From positions 160,688,976 through 160,752,975 of the forward strand of contig NC_086021.1 of the NCBI RefSeq assembly GCF_036323735.1: 64,000 nucleotides of DNA. The letters are read 5' to 3'. A program made the translations under genes and the position numbers. This DNA comes from Rattus norvegicus (Eukaryota; Chordata; Mammalia; Rodentia; Muridae). The notes beneath the pieces were generated by a model. It was not told where the DNA came from and ran no database searches. It saw only the letters and a program-made list of their open reading frames with translations. Positions 1-14,052 of the stretch are shown piece by piece. How positions within the stretch are numbered: the first letter of the stretch is position 1; each line of letters opens with the position of its first letter.

Positions 1-2570
1 TCATCTAAGAGGGACAGATGTGGGCTACTATGAGAAGGCTGTACAGGCGTGAGGGTGGTAATGTGGTGACAGGGTCTGTCCCCCTATACTTGTAGGTTTG
101 TCTGGATCTTTCATGTCAGATGCACTGTGGAGGCAACACTGCATCACACCCTAGCCCTCCTTTAAGTCTCTTCTTACTCCAGCCAAGGGACATGGCTTTG
201 ACTCCATGCCTAAACTTGGCAGCTCTTTCCCACTTGATTTCTGAGTCTCCAGGGTTGAGGTGGCAGCTACTGGTCTCCTGGGCTTAAGGAAAAGCAGAAA
301 GTGAAAAGAGACTCACCCATTCTTCTGGCCCAGGGGAACAAAGAGACAGGAAAAGAAGGCAGCTACCATGCCAACATCTTCCTGGGGTGTGGCATCTGGG
401 TCAGTACTGACTCCAGGACCAATGACATTCAGCAAAATCTATCTCCTTTCCTTTCTTCCAGCCTCCTTCTCTTGATTTCTCTGTGTCCATGTCTTCTTTT
501 ATTGAAGTTACTTGTGAGGGGCTGGGTGTCCAGAGGTGAGCTGTCACTATTGCTGACACTCTCCCAGTAGTTCCTATTCTTTCACATCAGAGATTAAAGC
601 AGGAAGGAGCCCAAGCACAAATGTCTGCAGACTTTTGCAGGTAACATTAATGAATACAGTAGATGGCCATGACAGTGGTGGTAATAAAGGGGAGTGTCTG
701 CTGTGGCCCGACCGGCTGTTGCTTTGTAGTCACCAGAATCTCAAATTTTTTAATTGCTACTGGACAGCTGGATTTTGTGGGTGCACAGATGTGGCAAGGT
801 GAGCACTGTGGCTGAGGTCAAGGGAATAGTCAATGAGATGTCATTTGCTGGGGCCAGGAATGCCAACTCCCTTTCCTGGGCCTTATTAAGTCATTTACAG
901 AGATGGGTACCTTCAAGAGGGTGGGCACTTCCTGACTGCAGGCCAGGGATACATGAGTCCCATGGTTCCCGCCCAGGAATCCTTGCTCATCCATTCAGCA
1001 GGTTTGAATAGCTGCCATGGGCAGTTCTAGAGCGTTATTTCGCATTCGAGAAATGAAAGCCCAAGGAATACCGACTGTCTTCCGAAGTTCAGGTCTATTT
1101 TTATCTGGAGAATTTCCAAGATGTACAGCGCTGACTTGAGGAGATAGTGGTGTGAGGGATCGGAGAGAGGGCCGGGTCCTTTCTGCAGTCTGGTTATCCT
1201 GGCTTGGAAAACAGTCTAGCTTATGAAGTTAGAGGTCTCCTCAGCACCACAGAGGGTGCTGACCAGGGTGCTGAATTGACATGGCGCTTCCTAACAGGCT
1301 AGCTAGGAGGAAGAACTGGCCTGTTCTTGTGACTAAGGACCCCGTGACAGTTTTGGTTCACACTACACAGGGAAGCCTTGGATGTGAAGACAAGAGTTTC
1401 TGTGCTCTGTGACCCTGGGGAAATCTTCCTCATGCATCTGGTGTGGACTAGCTCTTTCATTTGTTTACTGTAGAGTAGCTTCTATACTGCCAACCCCAGA
1501 GGACCAAGGTGAGCAGCAGCTGGGGCTATGTGGCAAGGCCCAGCTGATCCCAAATCCAGAGGCCCAGAAGAACTCCTTAGCTCACCCTCAAAGGAGCTTA
1601 CTGGGCATGTCTCCTGCAGCGTGGAGGCTGTGCCCCGTGGCATCAGATGCCCCCTCTAACCTGGGTTCTGCTGGTGTAGTAGCTGTTAAGTATGAAGGAA
1701 CGTGAGGAACACCCAGAAAACAGTATGTTTTAGTCTATGCCCATCCATAGCATTAGGTAGAATTTCTCAGACAGGTCCTGACTTTTTCCAGATTCTGCGA
1801 CAGCTTTTGCCTGGTGACCATTGCTCACGTGAGGTTTGGGTGCAGTTCTACTGAAAAGTTTTAGAGCCAGGCTGGTTTAGTTCAGCCACCCCCTCAGGAG
1901 TGTGTCCATGCCTACTGCCCCTAATCTTCACCTCAGGTTGTAGTTAGCACAATCTGACCTAAGCATCTGTGCATACAGCATGCACCAGATAAACACTTGT
2001 CTCCTGCATTGGTTTGGCCTGAGTTCCTCTCCTTTGTCCTTGAGCTCCATTCTTTACGACTTCCATGACAGCTGCTGACACCCACTGAGCTCCCACTACC
2101 ATTGGTAAGGCACGTTGAGTGAGACTTTCCAGCAGTCACACAGGCAGGGGTAGCACCATTTCACAGATGAGGAAGGCTGCACCAATAACATGCTGGAGCC
2201 ATTTCTACACTTGATTTCTATCAAGCTACGAGACCTTCCTAACCCTCTTAGGTTTAGAAGTGAGGCTGAATGACTAATGACCTAAAGAGTATGTTATCTC
2301 ACAAGGGCACCCAAATGTTTAAAGACACGTATGAAATAAATACGCTTGAATGATCTATAGAGTTAGGGAATGGAGTATATATTAGGGGTACAACCAGGGC
2401 ACAATGAAAATATGAATTCATTAATCATGTATACCATCAACTAAAGCTGACGGACTCAGTTCTTTGTTCCTGATATCCAGGTGAAGTTAAAGGGCTATCT
2501 CAACCGTTGAACATCACAAATTCAGTGTGCACATGGAAGGTGGGAAACTTGTCAAAAGGCAGGTTCACTG
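1..2570. other. unique 3' flanking sequence, no gene seen
   Basis: Both strands hold only short open frames without splice or homology support. A MIR-like scrap (TTTCACAGATGAGG-type motif near 2158) is the only repeat noticed. Nothing else is recognisable. Confidence 0.5.
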
Positions 2571-2815
2571 GGGCTGGAGACACAGTTCGATAGTTAAGAG
2601 CAGCTGCTGAGAGATACCCAATTTAATAAAGATGGAGGAAAAAGAAAAGAGCAGCTGCTGTTCTTCAGAGGACCCGGGTTCAATGCCCTGGCACAGCTCA
2701 CAATTAGCAGTAACTCCTATTCCAGGGGCTCTAATGCCCTTTCTGGCTCTGTGTGCACCAGGCATGCATCTAATACACATACATACATGCAGGTAAGACA
2801 CTCAGACATAAATGA
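2571..2815 (+). repeat. B3/B2-type SINE, interrupted
   Basis: The head reads GGGGCTGGAGACACAG and TAGTTAAGAGCA, typical of the tRNA-derived B2/B3 family. It continues through the CCCGGGTTCAATGCC box and the CTGGCTCTGTGTGCACC tail region. The element is old and is split by a 37-nt insertion listed separately. Confidence 0.85.
2610..2646 (+). mobile_element. 37-nt retroposed micro-insertion with 14-bp target-site duplication
   Basis: A 14-bp direct repeat (AAGAGCAGCTGCTG) at 2596-2609 and 2647-2660 flanks an insert that is foreign to the host SINE. The insert contains AATAAA, about eight non-A bases, then an A-rich end, like the last nucleotides of a polyadenylated RNA. The duplicated site begins after TT (TT/AAGA), which fits L1 endonuclease preference. 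Confidence 0.65.
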
Positions 2816-4629
2816 AGTGGTAAGTCTGGAGTAGGCCCTCAGATTATTCATTCCTAACAAGACTTTGCTGTTGGTGGTACTGAATAGAAAGACTTCTTCA
2901 CTGCTCTCCAACCTTGTGATCTGTGAATTACAACTGGACTTCACAAACAAGACCTTGAATGTCTTTGCTTAGAGCTGTGGGTTGGGGCTCAGGATGTACT
3001 GTCTACATACACGAGTCTCAGGAGACAGTGAGACCGTGGCAAGCAAGGGTGTGATAGCCATCTACATTGTTATCACATGACCACAGGAGGCTCAGCAGAC
3101 CTGTTCCACTGCACCTTCCCAATGGCAGAGATGGGGAAAGAGTACAAGAGCTTCCCCAGGATCTCTTGCTGCTGGAGTCTAGGGGTGATAGGGTCTGACA
3201 ACCAGGTGGAGCCAGTCCATTGAGCCTGGGACTAGGAACCTGAATCTGAGTTGAGTGGACACGAGGTGACAAGGGAAGACATTCACTTTCTGATGCAGAC
3301 CTGGACAGCTGCTGTTGTCCAGTCCCTACTTCTCAGACTATGGTGATCCTGCCCCTAAGTTAAATGAGTACATATGTCCTGAACTTCCAGGCTGGTCCTC
3401 CTACTCAGTTGCTCTGAACCATTACACTGTGACTTTCCCAGCACTTGCTTCATGTAGCTCATTTGGAATGACACTGTGCGTGTGGTTACCCAGGGTCCTC
3501 TGTTTTGAGTAGAGGACGGGCCTTCCACTTCCACAAGAACTGCCTTAGTGAGGTGCTTAGACTCCCTGATGCATTCTAGGACCTGGACAGTTACCAGAGC
3601 CTTGCCAGTCCTCACTGCCTATACCCTCACTCTGCCATGCTTGCCTTTTGACCTGTTCTGATTCCTGGTCAAGTCCAGTGAAGTGATTTATTAGGGTGTG
3701 GCATCCCAAGGGGCAAACAAGGCTGCTAGTCTTTGAACATCTGTTCTAGAGATGAACAGTGGTCAGCAAGCAAACAAGTATTACTGACAGGTCAAAGTGG
3801 GGATGTGCCTGGGGGATTGTTATTGGTGGTGGGACCTTTCTTCACTGGAACTGTACCAAAGTGTATGTACAAAATCAGGTGACAGAATATGAAGTGGTCC
3901 ATGGGTTTTTCCTCCTGCGAAGACAGCTGTAGATCAATGACAAAATGTCATTGGTGACAAGTCATGAGGAAGCTGGGCTCCGGAGGGATGTGTACAGATG
4001 TGTTACCTGTTCCTGAGCTATGTGTGAACAGGTACTAACTAGCACAGGGATGTAGTATCTCCATTTAATACTTGATACATTCCTGGGGTTGAGGTCTTAG
4101 GAGGCTCATGGTTTAGACTGGAGGTTAGCTGAAGCTCATGACTGAGGAGATAAATGCAATGCAGAGCGCAGCCAGCTCTAAGAATAGAAAAGACAGCAAG
4201 CCAAGAAGAGAGGGTGGGATGTGGGCCGGTGCATCCTAGAAATAGTATGAGTGGTCTTATTTAGCACCATAAGACAATGATTTAGAAGTAGACCTTGATT
4301 CTATTTGTAAGCCACTGGGTGAGCGATGAAATTTCAAACCAAGTGAAAATGATGCTGTGAATCTTACTAGATGTCCAAAGGTCTCAGGAATTTCCCCCAG
4401 AGAAAAGGCCTTCATGTATCACAGCCAGACTAGAACATACCCAAAGTCAAACCCAACTCCACGTAGTCACAGCCACTGCCAGGCGGCTGTTATCAAAGCC
4501 ACAAGTCCTCCCCAAAGGCAAGCTGCTGTGGTCTCTGCTCTGCATGGTCTTGGTCAATTTTCCACTTAAACAAAAACAAATAGGACAAGAATACAAATAA
4601 GATATGGCTTGACACCACTGGTTTGGGTA
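2816..4629. other. unique intergenic sequence
   Basis: I see no gene, RNA gene or clear repeat in this stretch. Short open frames on both strands lack support. Confidence 0.5.
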
Positions 4630-5205
4630 CAAGAGTTGGTGAGGATATGGAGAAACTGGGGCACTATTGCTGGTATGAAAATAGTGTGGCTGTTTTGGAA
4701 AATTTAAAGTGTTACCTCATGGGACCCTGAAAATCCATTCCAGAAAAATTCAGTGACTTGAAAACATCTGCCTACACAAAGCAAAAAAACCCACCCTGTA
4801 CTTGAATGCTAACAACATTCGGCATAACAAGCAAACAGGAGAAACAGTCCAAGTATCCATGAACTGATAAATTAACAAATACGATTCAGCCACACGATGA
4901 TTGTACAGCCACAGCGAATGTTGATGCTACAATCACACGAACAGTGAGGACGGAGAACGGGAAACGCTGGACACAAAGGCCACATAGTGAGTGATGTCAT
5001 TTATGGAAATGTCTAGAATAGGCAAACAGACTGGGGGCTGTCTGGACTCGGGAGGGAAAATGGGAGTGATTGCTTGCCAGTGGGGAGATTTCTTTTGGAG
5101 GAATCTGGGGTTGGATGGACAACATTGTGAATACCCCACCACCCACTGTACATTAAAAGAGCAAATTTCATTGTAAATTCTCTTAATAAAGCTATTTTAA
5201 AAAAC
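4630..5205 (+). mobile_element. old mammalian LINE-1 3' end fragment
   Basis: The order of motifs follows the L1M 3' end: GAGGATATGGAGAAACTGG, then the CCAAGTATCCATGAACTGATAAA region, the TGATGTCATTTATGGAAATG segment, and a final CACTGTACATTAAAAGAGC with a late AATAAA. It is heavily diverged and has no open frame. Confidence 0.75.
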
Positions 5206-6436
5206 TGGTTATAAAGTGCCATTTGTTTACTTCTTAGACTTCAATTTAGAGGTACTATAGAATATATGCCCGAAACATTCCCTCTTGCTGGTGGCTATAC
5301 ACAACTGGGAAGGAGGATGTGACGAGAGACCCAGACAGGTTCTAGCAGCTTGACCAGAAGTTCTTGGAGGCACCATTCGAGGCTTCCCACATCTGATACT
5401 ATGTTTCTCAGAGATTATTATGTAAGGAGACTTATTGGAACAAAACCAAACTAAACCAGTCCTTTTTCCAGAAACACTGTGCCTTTTGTCTGTAGAAAAC
5501 AGAACTAATGTATGGCTATCTTTTTGACTTTTGCTACCGAAATGCCCCATAGGAAAATGTTTCAATTTTTACCTTTTCCTTAGATCAGGGTTCAAGTTAT
5601 CTACCTTCCCAAACTATCTGGAGAATTCTAGCCACTGTTCCTTTAAACGTTTCCTTGCATAAAAAAGGGATGCTTTAATGAGCGAAGTGCCCTAAGCTGT
5701 TTTGCAGGTACCCAATTCCCAACAAAACCCAAACATCCCATCTGCCAGCTCTCGAGGCTAAAGTTGATGCACAGTGCCTTGTCTTTGTCTCTGCCTAGTC
5801 TGTAGCCTCAGAGCACAAGATGTTCTAGAGCTTCAAGGTGGTCAGTGCCTGACCCTTGGGATCCTCAACAGCTAGGGAGCCTGCTCATGCTAGCTTGACC
5901 CCTAGGCCCAGCCTCCCTGTGAGACGGGCCCTTGTCCTATCAGTTCAGTCTATCTACCCCTCTGTCCTGGAGCCACACATGGTTGGGCTCTGGCTATGGG
6001 AGGAATTACTTAGTACTTTGATTTGGTGTCTCCTGGCACAGTAGTTCATTGTGCTCCTTCCAGCTCTATAGCACAGGGTTAGAGCACTGCCAATGTCTGT
6101 CAGCCTGGGCTTCAAAGGATCTAGATAATTCTAGATAGAGAGAACTTGGGCGCAGGCTTCCAGGGACAGGCTCCCCTTCCTCATGAAGTTTAATACCCCA
6201 CTTGACTGGACCCATGTTCCTATGCTCTTGTCAGCCCCAGGAGGAAAAGAACAGTTACAGACACAACTTTCCTTCTTTTTCTCTTCTCTAGTCCCCAGAG
6301 CCATTCCATATAGACATATTACAAAGCTCCAGTGAAGGCACCTGACTTCACAGGTAGCTACCAGGCTCCTAAGACAAAGGACTCCTTTAGGGTCACTATT
6401 GGGTAGAGAATGAGATTAGCCTACAGGTCTGTTCTG
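5206..6436. other. unique sequence downstream of Psmf1
   Basis: No supported gene or repeat is seen. If the candidate polyadenylation signal is not used, part of this stretch would be Psmf1 3' UTR. Confidence 0.4.
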
Positions 6437-6442
6437 TTTATT
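6437..6442 (-). terminator. candidate Psmf1 polyadenylation signal (AATAAA)
   Basis: This is the first canonical AATAAA on the minus strand after the stop codon, about 700 nt downstream. The following sequence is not strongly GU-rich, so usage is unproven. Confidence 0.3.
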
Positions 6443-7138
6443 CCTCTACTTACAGGCCACAGCAGCCCATGGAGACAGTCAACGGGCTGTGCAGACAGGA
6501 GCAACTGGTTGAGAACACCCTTGGGAGGAGACGGCAGTTTTCCTAGTGTGCCTACTTTGGTGAAATCATCCTCATGGCTCATAGGGCTCTAGTCACACTT
6601 CCACTCAGAAAGCCTGGCTGGGGCTCATCTTAGTGATGTTAGGAGCAAGAGTAACTTGTGAAAGGGGGTTGCTTGAGAAGAATGGGCCCGGTAGGAATCC
6701 TGTAGTCATATGAAGTTATCAAACTCTTAAAAGAGTGTGTGCGTTATCATAAAAAAGAGAGTGGAAGATCGGCAACATGAATTCTGTATTGACATTTGGT
6801 TCTTAATAATAACATCCAAAATGCATTCTGTTCTTATAGCGCTGTGACCGCGACTGCATCGGGTGGAGGGTTTATGTTGCCGGAGTCTTCCTTGGAAGTG
6901 GGAGGAGCTGGTGATTGAGATACACTAGTTTCTCCTTGGGACCTATATGCAGCTTGGTGGGGTGCTGCAGCAGGCACCTCGGCTCTGGTAAGGGTTGGGG
7001 ATACAACCCCAGCAGGTCTGCAAACACATGGGCAGAGACCTCTGCCCCAAGCCCACAAGAACACGGACGCTGATGGGGCCAATGGTGGTAGCTCCTGGAG
7101 AGTGAAAGGGAGGCTGAGATGTTACATTCTTGAGGCCT
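6437..7138 (-). other. Psmf1: Psmf1 probable 3' UTR
   Basis: This is unique, non-repetitive sequence directly after the stop codon. Its far end is uncertain. The limit shown is the first AATAAA met on the minus strand. If that signal is not used, the UTR would continue towards lower coordinates. Confidence 0.45.
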
Positions 7139-7190
7139 TCACAGGTACATGTCATCGTAGCCCGGTGGGGGAAGATGGTCAGGATTAGGT
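7139..7190 (-). CDS. Psmf1: Psmf1 exon 7 coding part (residues 255-271 and stop)
   Basis: The terminal exon completes Gly255 and encodes Pro-Asn-Pro-Asp-His-Leu-Pro-Pro-Pro-Gly-Tyr-Asp-Asp-Met-Tyr-Leu followed by TGA. The final Met-Tyr-Leu matches the HbYX pattern used by proteasome activators to dock between 20S alpha subunits. The exon runs on into the 3' UTR without a further splice site that I can see. Confidence 0.97.
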
Positions 7191-10100
7191 CTGCAATGTA
7201 AAGAGGGGCTAGTGAATTGGAGGATGAGGCTGAGTCCACAGGAAACATGCCCACAGAGTGACATGGAGATTAAGGGCCTGGAACTAAAGCTTACTACGGC
7301 TCAACACCCAGTCTCCTGGCCTTGTCCTTCTCCTCTATAAAAGGACGATTGACGTAAGCATCTCTTCCCCTGCATCCTCCTTACAGGGTCACCAGTGTGC
7401 TGGATAAGTTGATACAAATTGTAGTCATCTGAGAGGGGGGAACGTTGATTGAGAGAAAATGCCTCTACAGATCAGACTGTAGGCAAGCCTGTAGAGTATT
7501 CCTTACTTAGTGATTCATGGGGAGAGCCAGGCCCAGTGTGAGTAGGGCCAACCCCGGGGCTGGTGGGTTCTGTAAGAAAGCAGGCTGAGCAAGCCATGGA
7601 AAACAAGCTAGCAAACCATGGCCTCTGCACCAGCTCCTGTCTTCAAGTTCTTGCTCTCTTTGAGTTCCAGGCCTGGTTTTAATGATAAACCATCATGTGG
7701 AAGTATAAGACAAATACATTCTTTCCTCCCAAGATCCTTTTTGTTCATGGAGTTCCATCAAAGCATTAATAACTGCAACTAAGAGACCAAGGGAAGAAGG
7801 TGAAGAGAACTCCTAGAAGGCCTCCAGGGAGGCAGCAGTGGGAACTCAGTGCCTGGAGTCAGATATTTGAGGCTGCAATGCTGAACAGAGCTAAGCTGAG
7901 CTGCCATCAAGTCCCACCTCTCAGCAAACCTGAATGAATACCTACCCAGATGGACTGGTCCCAATGGGTCCAAAGGGGTCAAAGCGAGCTCCTGGAGGCA
8001 CAGCACCAGGAGGAAGCCGGTTTGGGAGGCCTGAGGATGGGTCAATAAGTGCTCTTGGGAAGCCGGATCTCAGGGGATCCACAATCATGCCACCTCTCTG
8101 ACACCTGAGACAGGAAGGAAGCTGGGTAAGCAGATGTTACAGGGACTCACTGCCCTTGAAGAAGAGAGACAAGTGTACAGTGAATTAAAACTGACCAGGA
8201 TGACTACTCTAGAAGGTCTGGGAAGACACATGAGATCAAGTCAGAAGTGAGCAAGGATACAGCTGAAGCCAAAGGGCCTGTAGCAGCACAGAAAGCTCTG
8301 TAAGGATTTCATGAGTCCACAGGACAGAGATCTCTGCCATGTCTTACACATAGTAAGATCAAGCGGTCAAGTAGTGGAGCTAGAATTGGTCAGAATCAAT
8401 ATAGAACTCTCCAGCTCTGTAGAGTATCCTTAGTCTAGGAGTAATAGCATCATGACCACAATGAGGGTTTGCTCTTTCCTTAAGGACCTCAGCACAGCTG
8501 CTGACTGCCTGTGGTTTGCCCAAGCCTGGCTCCTGACATTCTCTGTCCCTCACTGAGTTCCAGGGACCTGACTTCATGCACTCAAGCTGGGATGAATAGG
8601 CTAATGTTCCTTACATGCTGAGGTCACTGTCTGAGCCTCTCTGTAGAGTTCAGTGAGTCCTATGATCTAAAACTGAGAGGCTAAAAGCGGGGTTACTCTT
8701 CAGCAGGAGCTAAACCTCCTCTGACTCACTCAGAGAACAGAACCTTTGCTGGGCACAGGATGAGAGTCAGAGACTACTCCCTCTGTGGAGTGAGGTCAGC
8801 ACCACAGAGCCTGAGCCACCACTCTACACAGCCTGTGGCCTGCCTACTGTGTGGTTGTTCCTTCTGCATCCTGTGACTCTCATCCAGGAAGGCTGAGAGC
8901 CTCCTTTGGAGAGAGGAGGGTCCCAGGTTCTGTCTCTGAGCTGCTCTAGGTATGGCAGAGCATAGAAAGCAGCAATGATTCCTCAGCAACGGCCTCCTTC
9001 ACTCCAGAGGGAGGCTGACGAAAGTTCTAAAATGGGATGAGCTGGCTGCAAGCCACGGAGCAAGGCATACTGCTGCTGCCTCCCCAGAAATACTCACCCA
9101 AAGGGGTCTAGGTCTTCTCCCCCGACAGCAAATGGGCTCAGGGGATCACGCCTGAAACAAACAAGGACAATTACCACAATTCCCAGAGCAGCCAGGCACC
9201 TATGCTCCCAGGGGCTTGAAGCTGATGCAGCAGAGACACACCGAACCCCAGAGAAGGAAGACACTTGATCAAAAGATCACAATATACAGAATACCTGACA
9301 GTGGTCCTTAGCAGAGATTAACACTGATCACATTAAACTGCAAATAACATGAAGAGCTGAGCAGAAGGTAAAACTGGGTGGATGTGAGGGCTTGAGGGAC
9401 GGCTCAGTGGTTAAGAGCACTGACTACTTTCCTAAAAAACCTGGGTTCAATTCCCAGCATTGCATCATGGTTCACAACGACCCATAACTCCAGTTCCAGA
9501 ATATATGGTGCCCTTGTCTGGCCTCCATGGGCATGTCATACATGGTATACATACATGCAGCCCAAATACCCATATATACATAAAATGAAGAATTAAAAGT
9601 TAAAACTGAGGCAACAGAGATGGCTCAGCAGTTACGAGAGCATATTGCTGTTGTAGAAGACATATATTTAGTTTCTAGGACCAAATCAGATGGCTCACAA
9701 CCACCTGTAACTCCAATTCCAGGGGATTTGACATCTTCTTCTGGCTTCTATGGCTGCCTGCACGCATGAGGTACATACACAATCACACAGGCACCAAAAA
9801 CAAAGAAATTAATCTTTAAAAAGTTAAAACAATAAAGGGCAGAGTCTGAATAAAGATACATTATTAAATAATCTCCAGATATATTCTATTGTATTCATAC
9901 TTTACTAAAATTCTTATATTTTATGTAAGATTCAAGAACTTGGATATGTGAAATATTACTTCGAAACCAAAATCTGGCAGCTAAAGTGTAAGAGCTCCTC
10001 AGGTGAACAAGATAGAAGCGTGGGAACCCCAGTGCGGCACATGCTCCTCAACCTATTTATCACAGCTCTGGCAGACTTTCAATCCCACTGTCTACTGTGT

Positions 10101-10555
10101 CTCTTTGCAGCACAGCCTGCTGGACGGCCATTGGCCATAAACCTCTGCAGTCTCTAGTATTTCCCCTTTCCCTCTAAAAGATTGAGTTCTTTGAGAATGC
10201 CAAAGCTCCAGAGCCAAAATGAGAATGAGTAAGGAATATAAATAAAAGTTCCCAAGGAACCAAAATTTCCATTCTTCTCTCCCAACCAGTGGGGGAGGAG
10301 GAAAAACAAAAACAGAACAAAAGAGGGGCCTGATAAACAACTCGTACACTCAAAACTGCCAGGAGGAGGGAGAGTTCAAGGCCCATCCCAATAACGTATA
10401 TTCAGGCCGTCAGGGCTATCTGGTAGGTACTCCACAGCCTTACTACAAGGCAAACACACTTTTTAAGAACTCACTCTGCGAGACCTGGGAACACCTTTAA
10501 AATGCATCACAGGGGCCATCATACTGCTCACTGCTCCCTATGGCTAAATTTTAGG

Positions 10556-10602
<47 letters not shown>

Positions 10603-13600
10603 ATCACTTTGTACAGCTCAGGGCCAGCCGTCAGAGTTGTATCTGTGTTCTGGACTTGGAGTAAAAGATTTTATAACAGACTGGCAGGGACCTGTCACAA
10701 ATTCTCTGCATCCACATCTTTCATTGATTGATTGGTTTTCAAGACAGGGTTTCTCTGTGTAGTCCTGGCCGTCCTGGAACTTGCTCTGTAGACCAGGCTT
10801 GCATTAAATATACAGAGATCTGCCTGCTTGAGTGCTAGGATTAAAGGCATGTGCCACCACTGCCTGGGCATCTCCAACTTTTAAGCTCTTAAGTCTACCA
10901 GCAACAGCCAAGAAGGCACAATGATGGTAAACCATGCTTCAGGACAAGAAAGGACTTGCTGACAGGAATGGCTTCAACAGTAGACAGTAGTGATTAAACT
11001 AGAAACACACGTGTATCATCCCTGGCATCGTCCTTGGGTTCTATTCCCAGTTAAGCCCCCTTCCGAATGAGCATCTCAGCTCCACACACTCCACCAGAAA
11101 CCGTCACCCCTCCCGGATTTCCTGCTTAGATGCCCATGTCCGTCTCTTACTGTCCTTTGGCGTGATATGGCTGTGGCCCATTTGAACTCTCAGAAGCTAC
11201 TGTTACTCAAAAAGATTCCCACAAGCTCCAGGTCACCAACATTCCTTCACAGAGGAGGCGGAGTTCAAGAGGAGTGGTTTTCAACCTTCCAAATGCTATG
11301 GTCCTTTAATACAGTTCCTCATGTTGTAGTGACCCTAACCATAAAACTATTTCATTGCAAGTTCCTAACTAATATTGCTACAGTTATGAATTGTAATGTA
11401 AATGTCCAATATGCAGGATATCTGATATGTGACCCTGTGAAAGGATCAAAGAGGTAGCAACCCAAAGGTTGAGAACCACATGCTCATGTTCAAAGCATGA
11501 ACACAGGACCCCTCCCTTCCTGAGGGGATAAAAGTTAGCAGTTACTGAAGTAGGAGACAGGCAGAAGGTTTCTTCAGTGTAGTAGATGTGTACAGCCCAT
11601 GCTCCTGTAGTAACCACGCTTTGTTCTTGGAGCAATCCAGACCATTGTCATCCCTTCTGAAACGGTTGCTGATACACATGTCAAAAAGAAGAACACAAAA
11701 GGGCTGAACCACACCCCAACACGCATGAGCTGTTCTACTCTGGGTCACCTTTGTGCCCTACTTTTCTACCAGGAAATAATAGTGCCTACCCCCTTTTCTC
11801 TTATTTGATAATTAAGGGTGAAAAAAATCAGTAGTTAAAGGGATTACGACCTTTAGATGACCCCCATGATCTCAGAATCAAATCCAGCTGAGGCACACAC
11901 TGTCCACTGCTGTGTACTTCACACATACCTCTTCTTCCTACACGAGCTAGCACTAGCAGAGGCCACTCTCACCCAAGAGGATTCACAGTTTCATTAGCTC
12001 TACTTTTTCCTTGACCATAAAAACTAATCACTTTGAATAGCATCAAGTTTGCACTCATCTTTTAAAAAAGTATATAGGTTAATTTAATAGCTAATGTGTA
12101 TGAATTGCATATATATAGGTGCATATATGTGCCTAGTGCCCACGAAAGTCAGAAGAGAACACTGGATCCCCTGGAGCTGAAGTTATGGATGGCTGTGAGC
12201 CACTATGTAGATGCCAGGAATTAAACCCAGGCCCTGTATAAGTGCACTAAGTGCTCTTAACCACTGAGCCACCTCTCCAGTTCATACACTTTTAAATGAT
12301 AGCCAAAGAACCACCTTCTGCTCTCTTTGCTCAGTGTACCTCAGGCAGACTTCTGTCATTGTTTTAAAGACACATGGTAAGAGTGAAAGGTACAATTAGT
12401 CTTCATCAGCTGGAAACTGCTTAACGACTGGGACATATCTCATCAAACATTGCCAGAGCCCTAGTCCAGTGCCTGACATATGATGTCAGAGAGTAACTTA
12501 AGGATAGAAAAAGCAAAGCCTTTTCAGTGAGACTCGAGTTCAAACCGTAGTTTCACCATTTAACATCTGTATGACCTAGGGTAAGCCATGAAATCCCTAA
12601 GCCCAGGATTTTCTTCCACAAAATATAGACAAGAGTATCTATTTCTGAGGGTTGCCATACAGATTAAAGGATAGTGTTTACTACCTGTTACATAGAGTTC
12701 GATAAGCGGCATTCAATATCCTACTTTACTATAACACAAACGTTCTGTTTCTTCTTGGTTATGAAGAACTGTATATTAATCTATTTCCTTATCTGTAAAA
12801 TGACAGATCTGAGAGGGTAAACACATGGAGTATGTTGTACAGAATATGTAGAATGAGCCAATAGTAGATATAAGAATATTATTGAACTAAATTTTCTATC
12901 CCTGGATTTAAAAAAAAAATCAATGTATTCAAGATTCTCTGGTTCTAAGAAAAACAAAAACAAAAAATGAACAACAAAAAATAAAACAAAGCAAAATAAA
13001 ACCCCCAAAATTAATAGGATTTACCAGTGCAATGGTGGCACAAATGTGGGAGTAACCAACCATTTTCTGACTGGACTTCAGGCCCACTCTGCAAGACAGG
13101 ACCCATGCCTGACACCGTTGGGTGGCCAAGAACCTGAGACTAATAGCCAAGGGCCCACAGAAACCCAAATAAATGATTGTTTCGTTAAAGGTACAAAGCA
13201 ATAACATGACCTACAAGGACATCTGGCTCCATCTCTAGATTAGTGCCTTGCTCAGGGAAGCCACTTCTTGCAGTCATCGATGGGAACTAAGCAGAGGCAG
13301 CACTGGACAGTGCTCAGAGCGAGAGGTGTTGGGATACTCAGTGTTAAGTGGGCATCTTCACTAAATAGCTGACCTCGGGACTCAGGGAGCTATCCAGAAG
13401 ACGAAGCAGAAAGACTTTAAGAGCCAGAGGGCATGGCTGACCTCAGGACTCAGGGAGCTATTCAGAAGATGAAGCAGAAAGACCTTAAGAGCCAGAGGGC
13501 ATGGCTGACACCACAGAAACAGTGTCTTCCCAACATGGGTACATGTGAATTCAGACTGTGGCAGCGCATGCAGGGCATACATACATGTTCACGTTTGATA

Positions 13601-14018
13601 GGGTCTTCTCAGCACAGCAAGGGCAAAACAGAGACAATCCCCTAACCCTAACCAAGAAGCTATCTTCAACTAACATCCTCTCACAAAGGAAAAATTAGTG
13701 TGTCCCAATGGAGACTTACTGGGTATATTAACTATAATCACGGATGTTTTCTAATATCTACCTTTGAGTATGTCTTTTTATATGCAAATGTGATTCACTG
13801 GGGAAGATAACATGTACCAATGCCCTTCTAGAAAGAGTGTCGACTGTTTTTAGCTATAAATAGAATAGAGATATTCTAATGAAAACCATCTTTTCCTGAA
13901 AGAATAACAAACTGTTGCCATTCAGATGGGACTATATACTTGACACTTTTTCAAAAGAAACACATTAACTCAGGGAAAACAATAGGCAGTATATGTTACC
14001 AATCAGAAAATGAAAAAG

Positions 14019-14052
<34 letters not shown>

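Noticed and set aside
1..6436. Tmem74b coding exon, expected downstream of Psmf1 by human synteny
   Set aside because: No long plus-strand frame with paired membrane segments is present.
13638..13655. Interstitial telomere repeat (CCCTAA)
   Set aside because: Only two units are present, inside an L1 3' UTR that carries this sequence.
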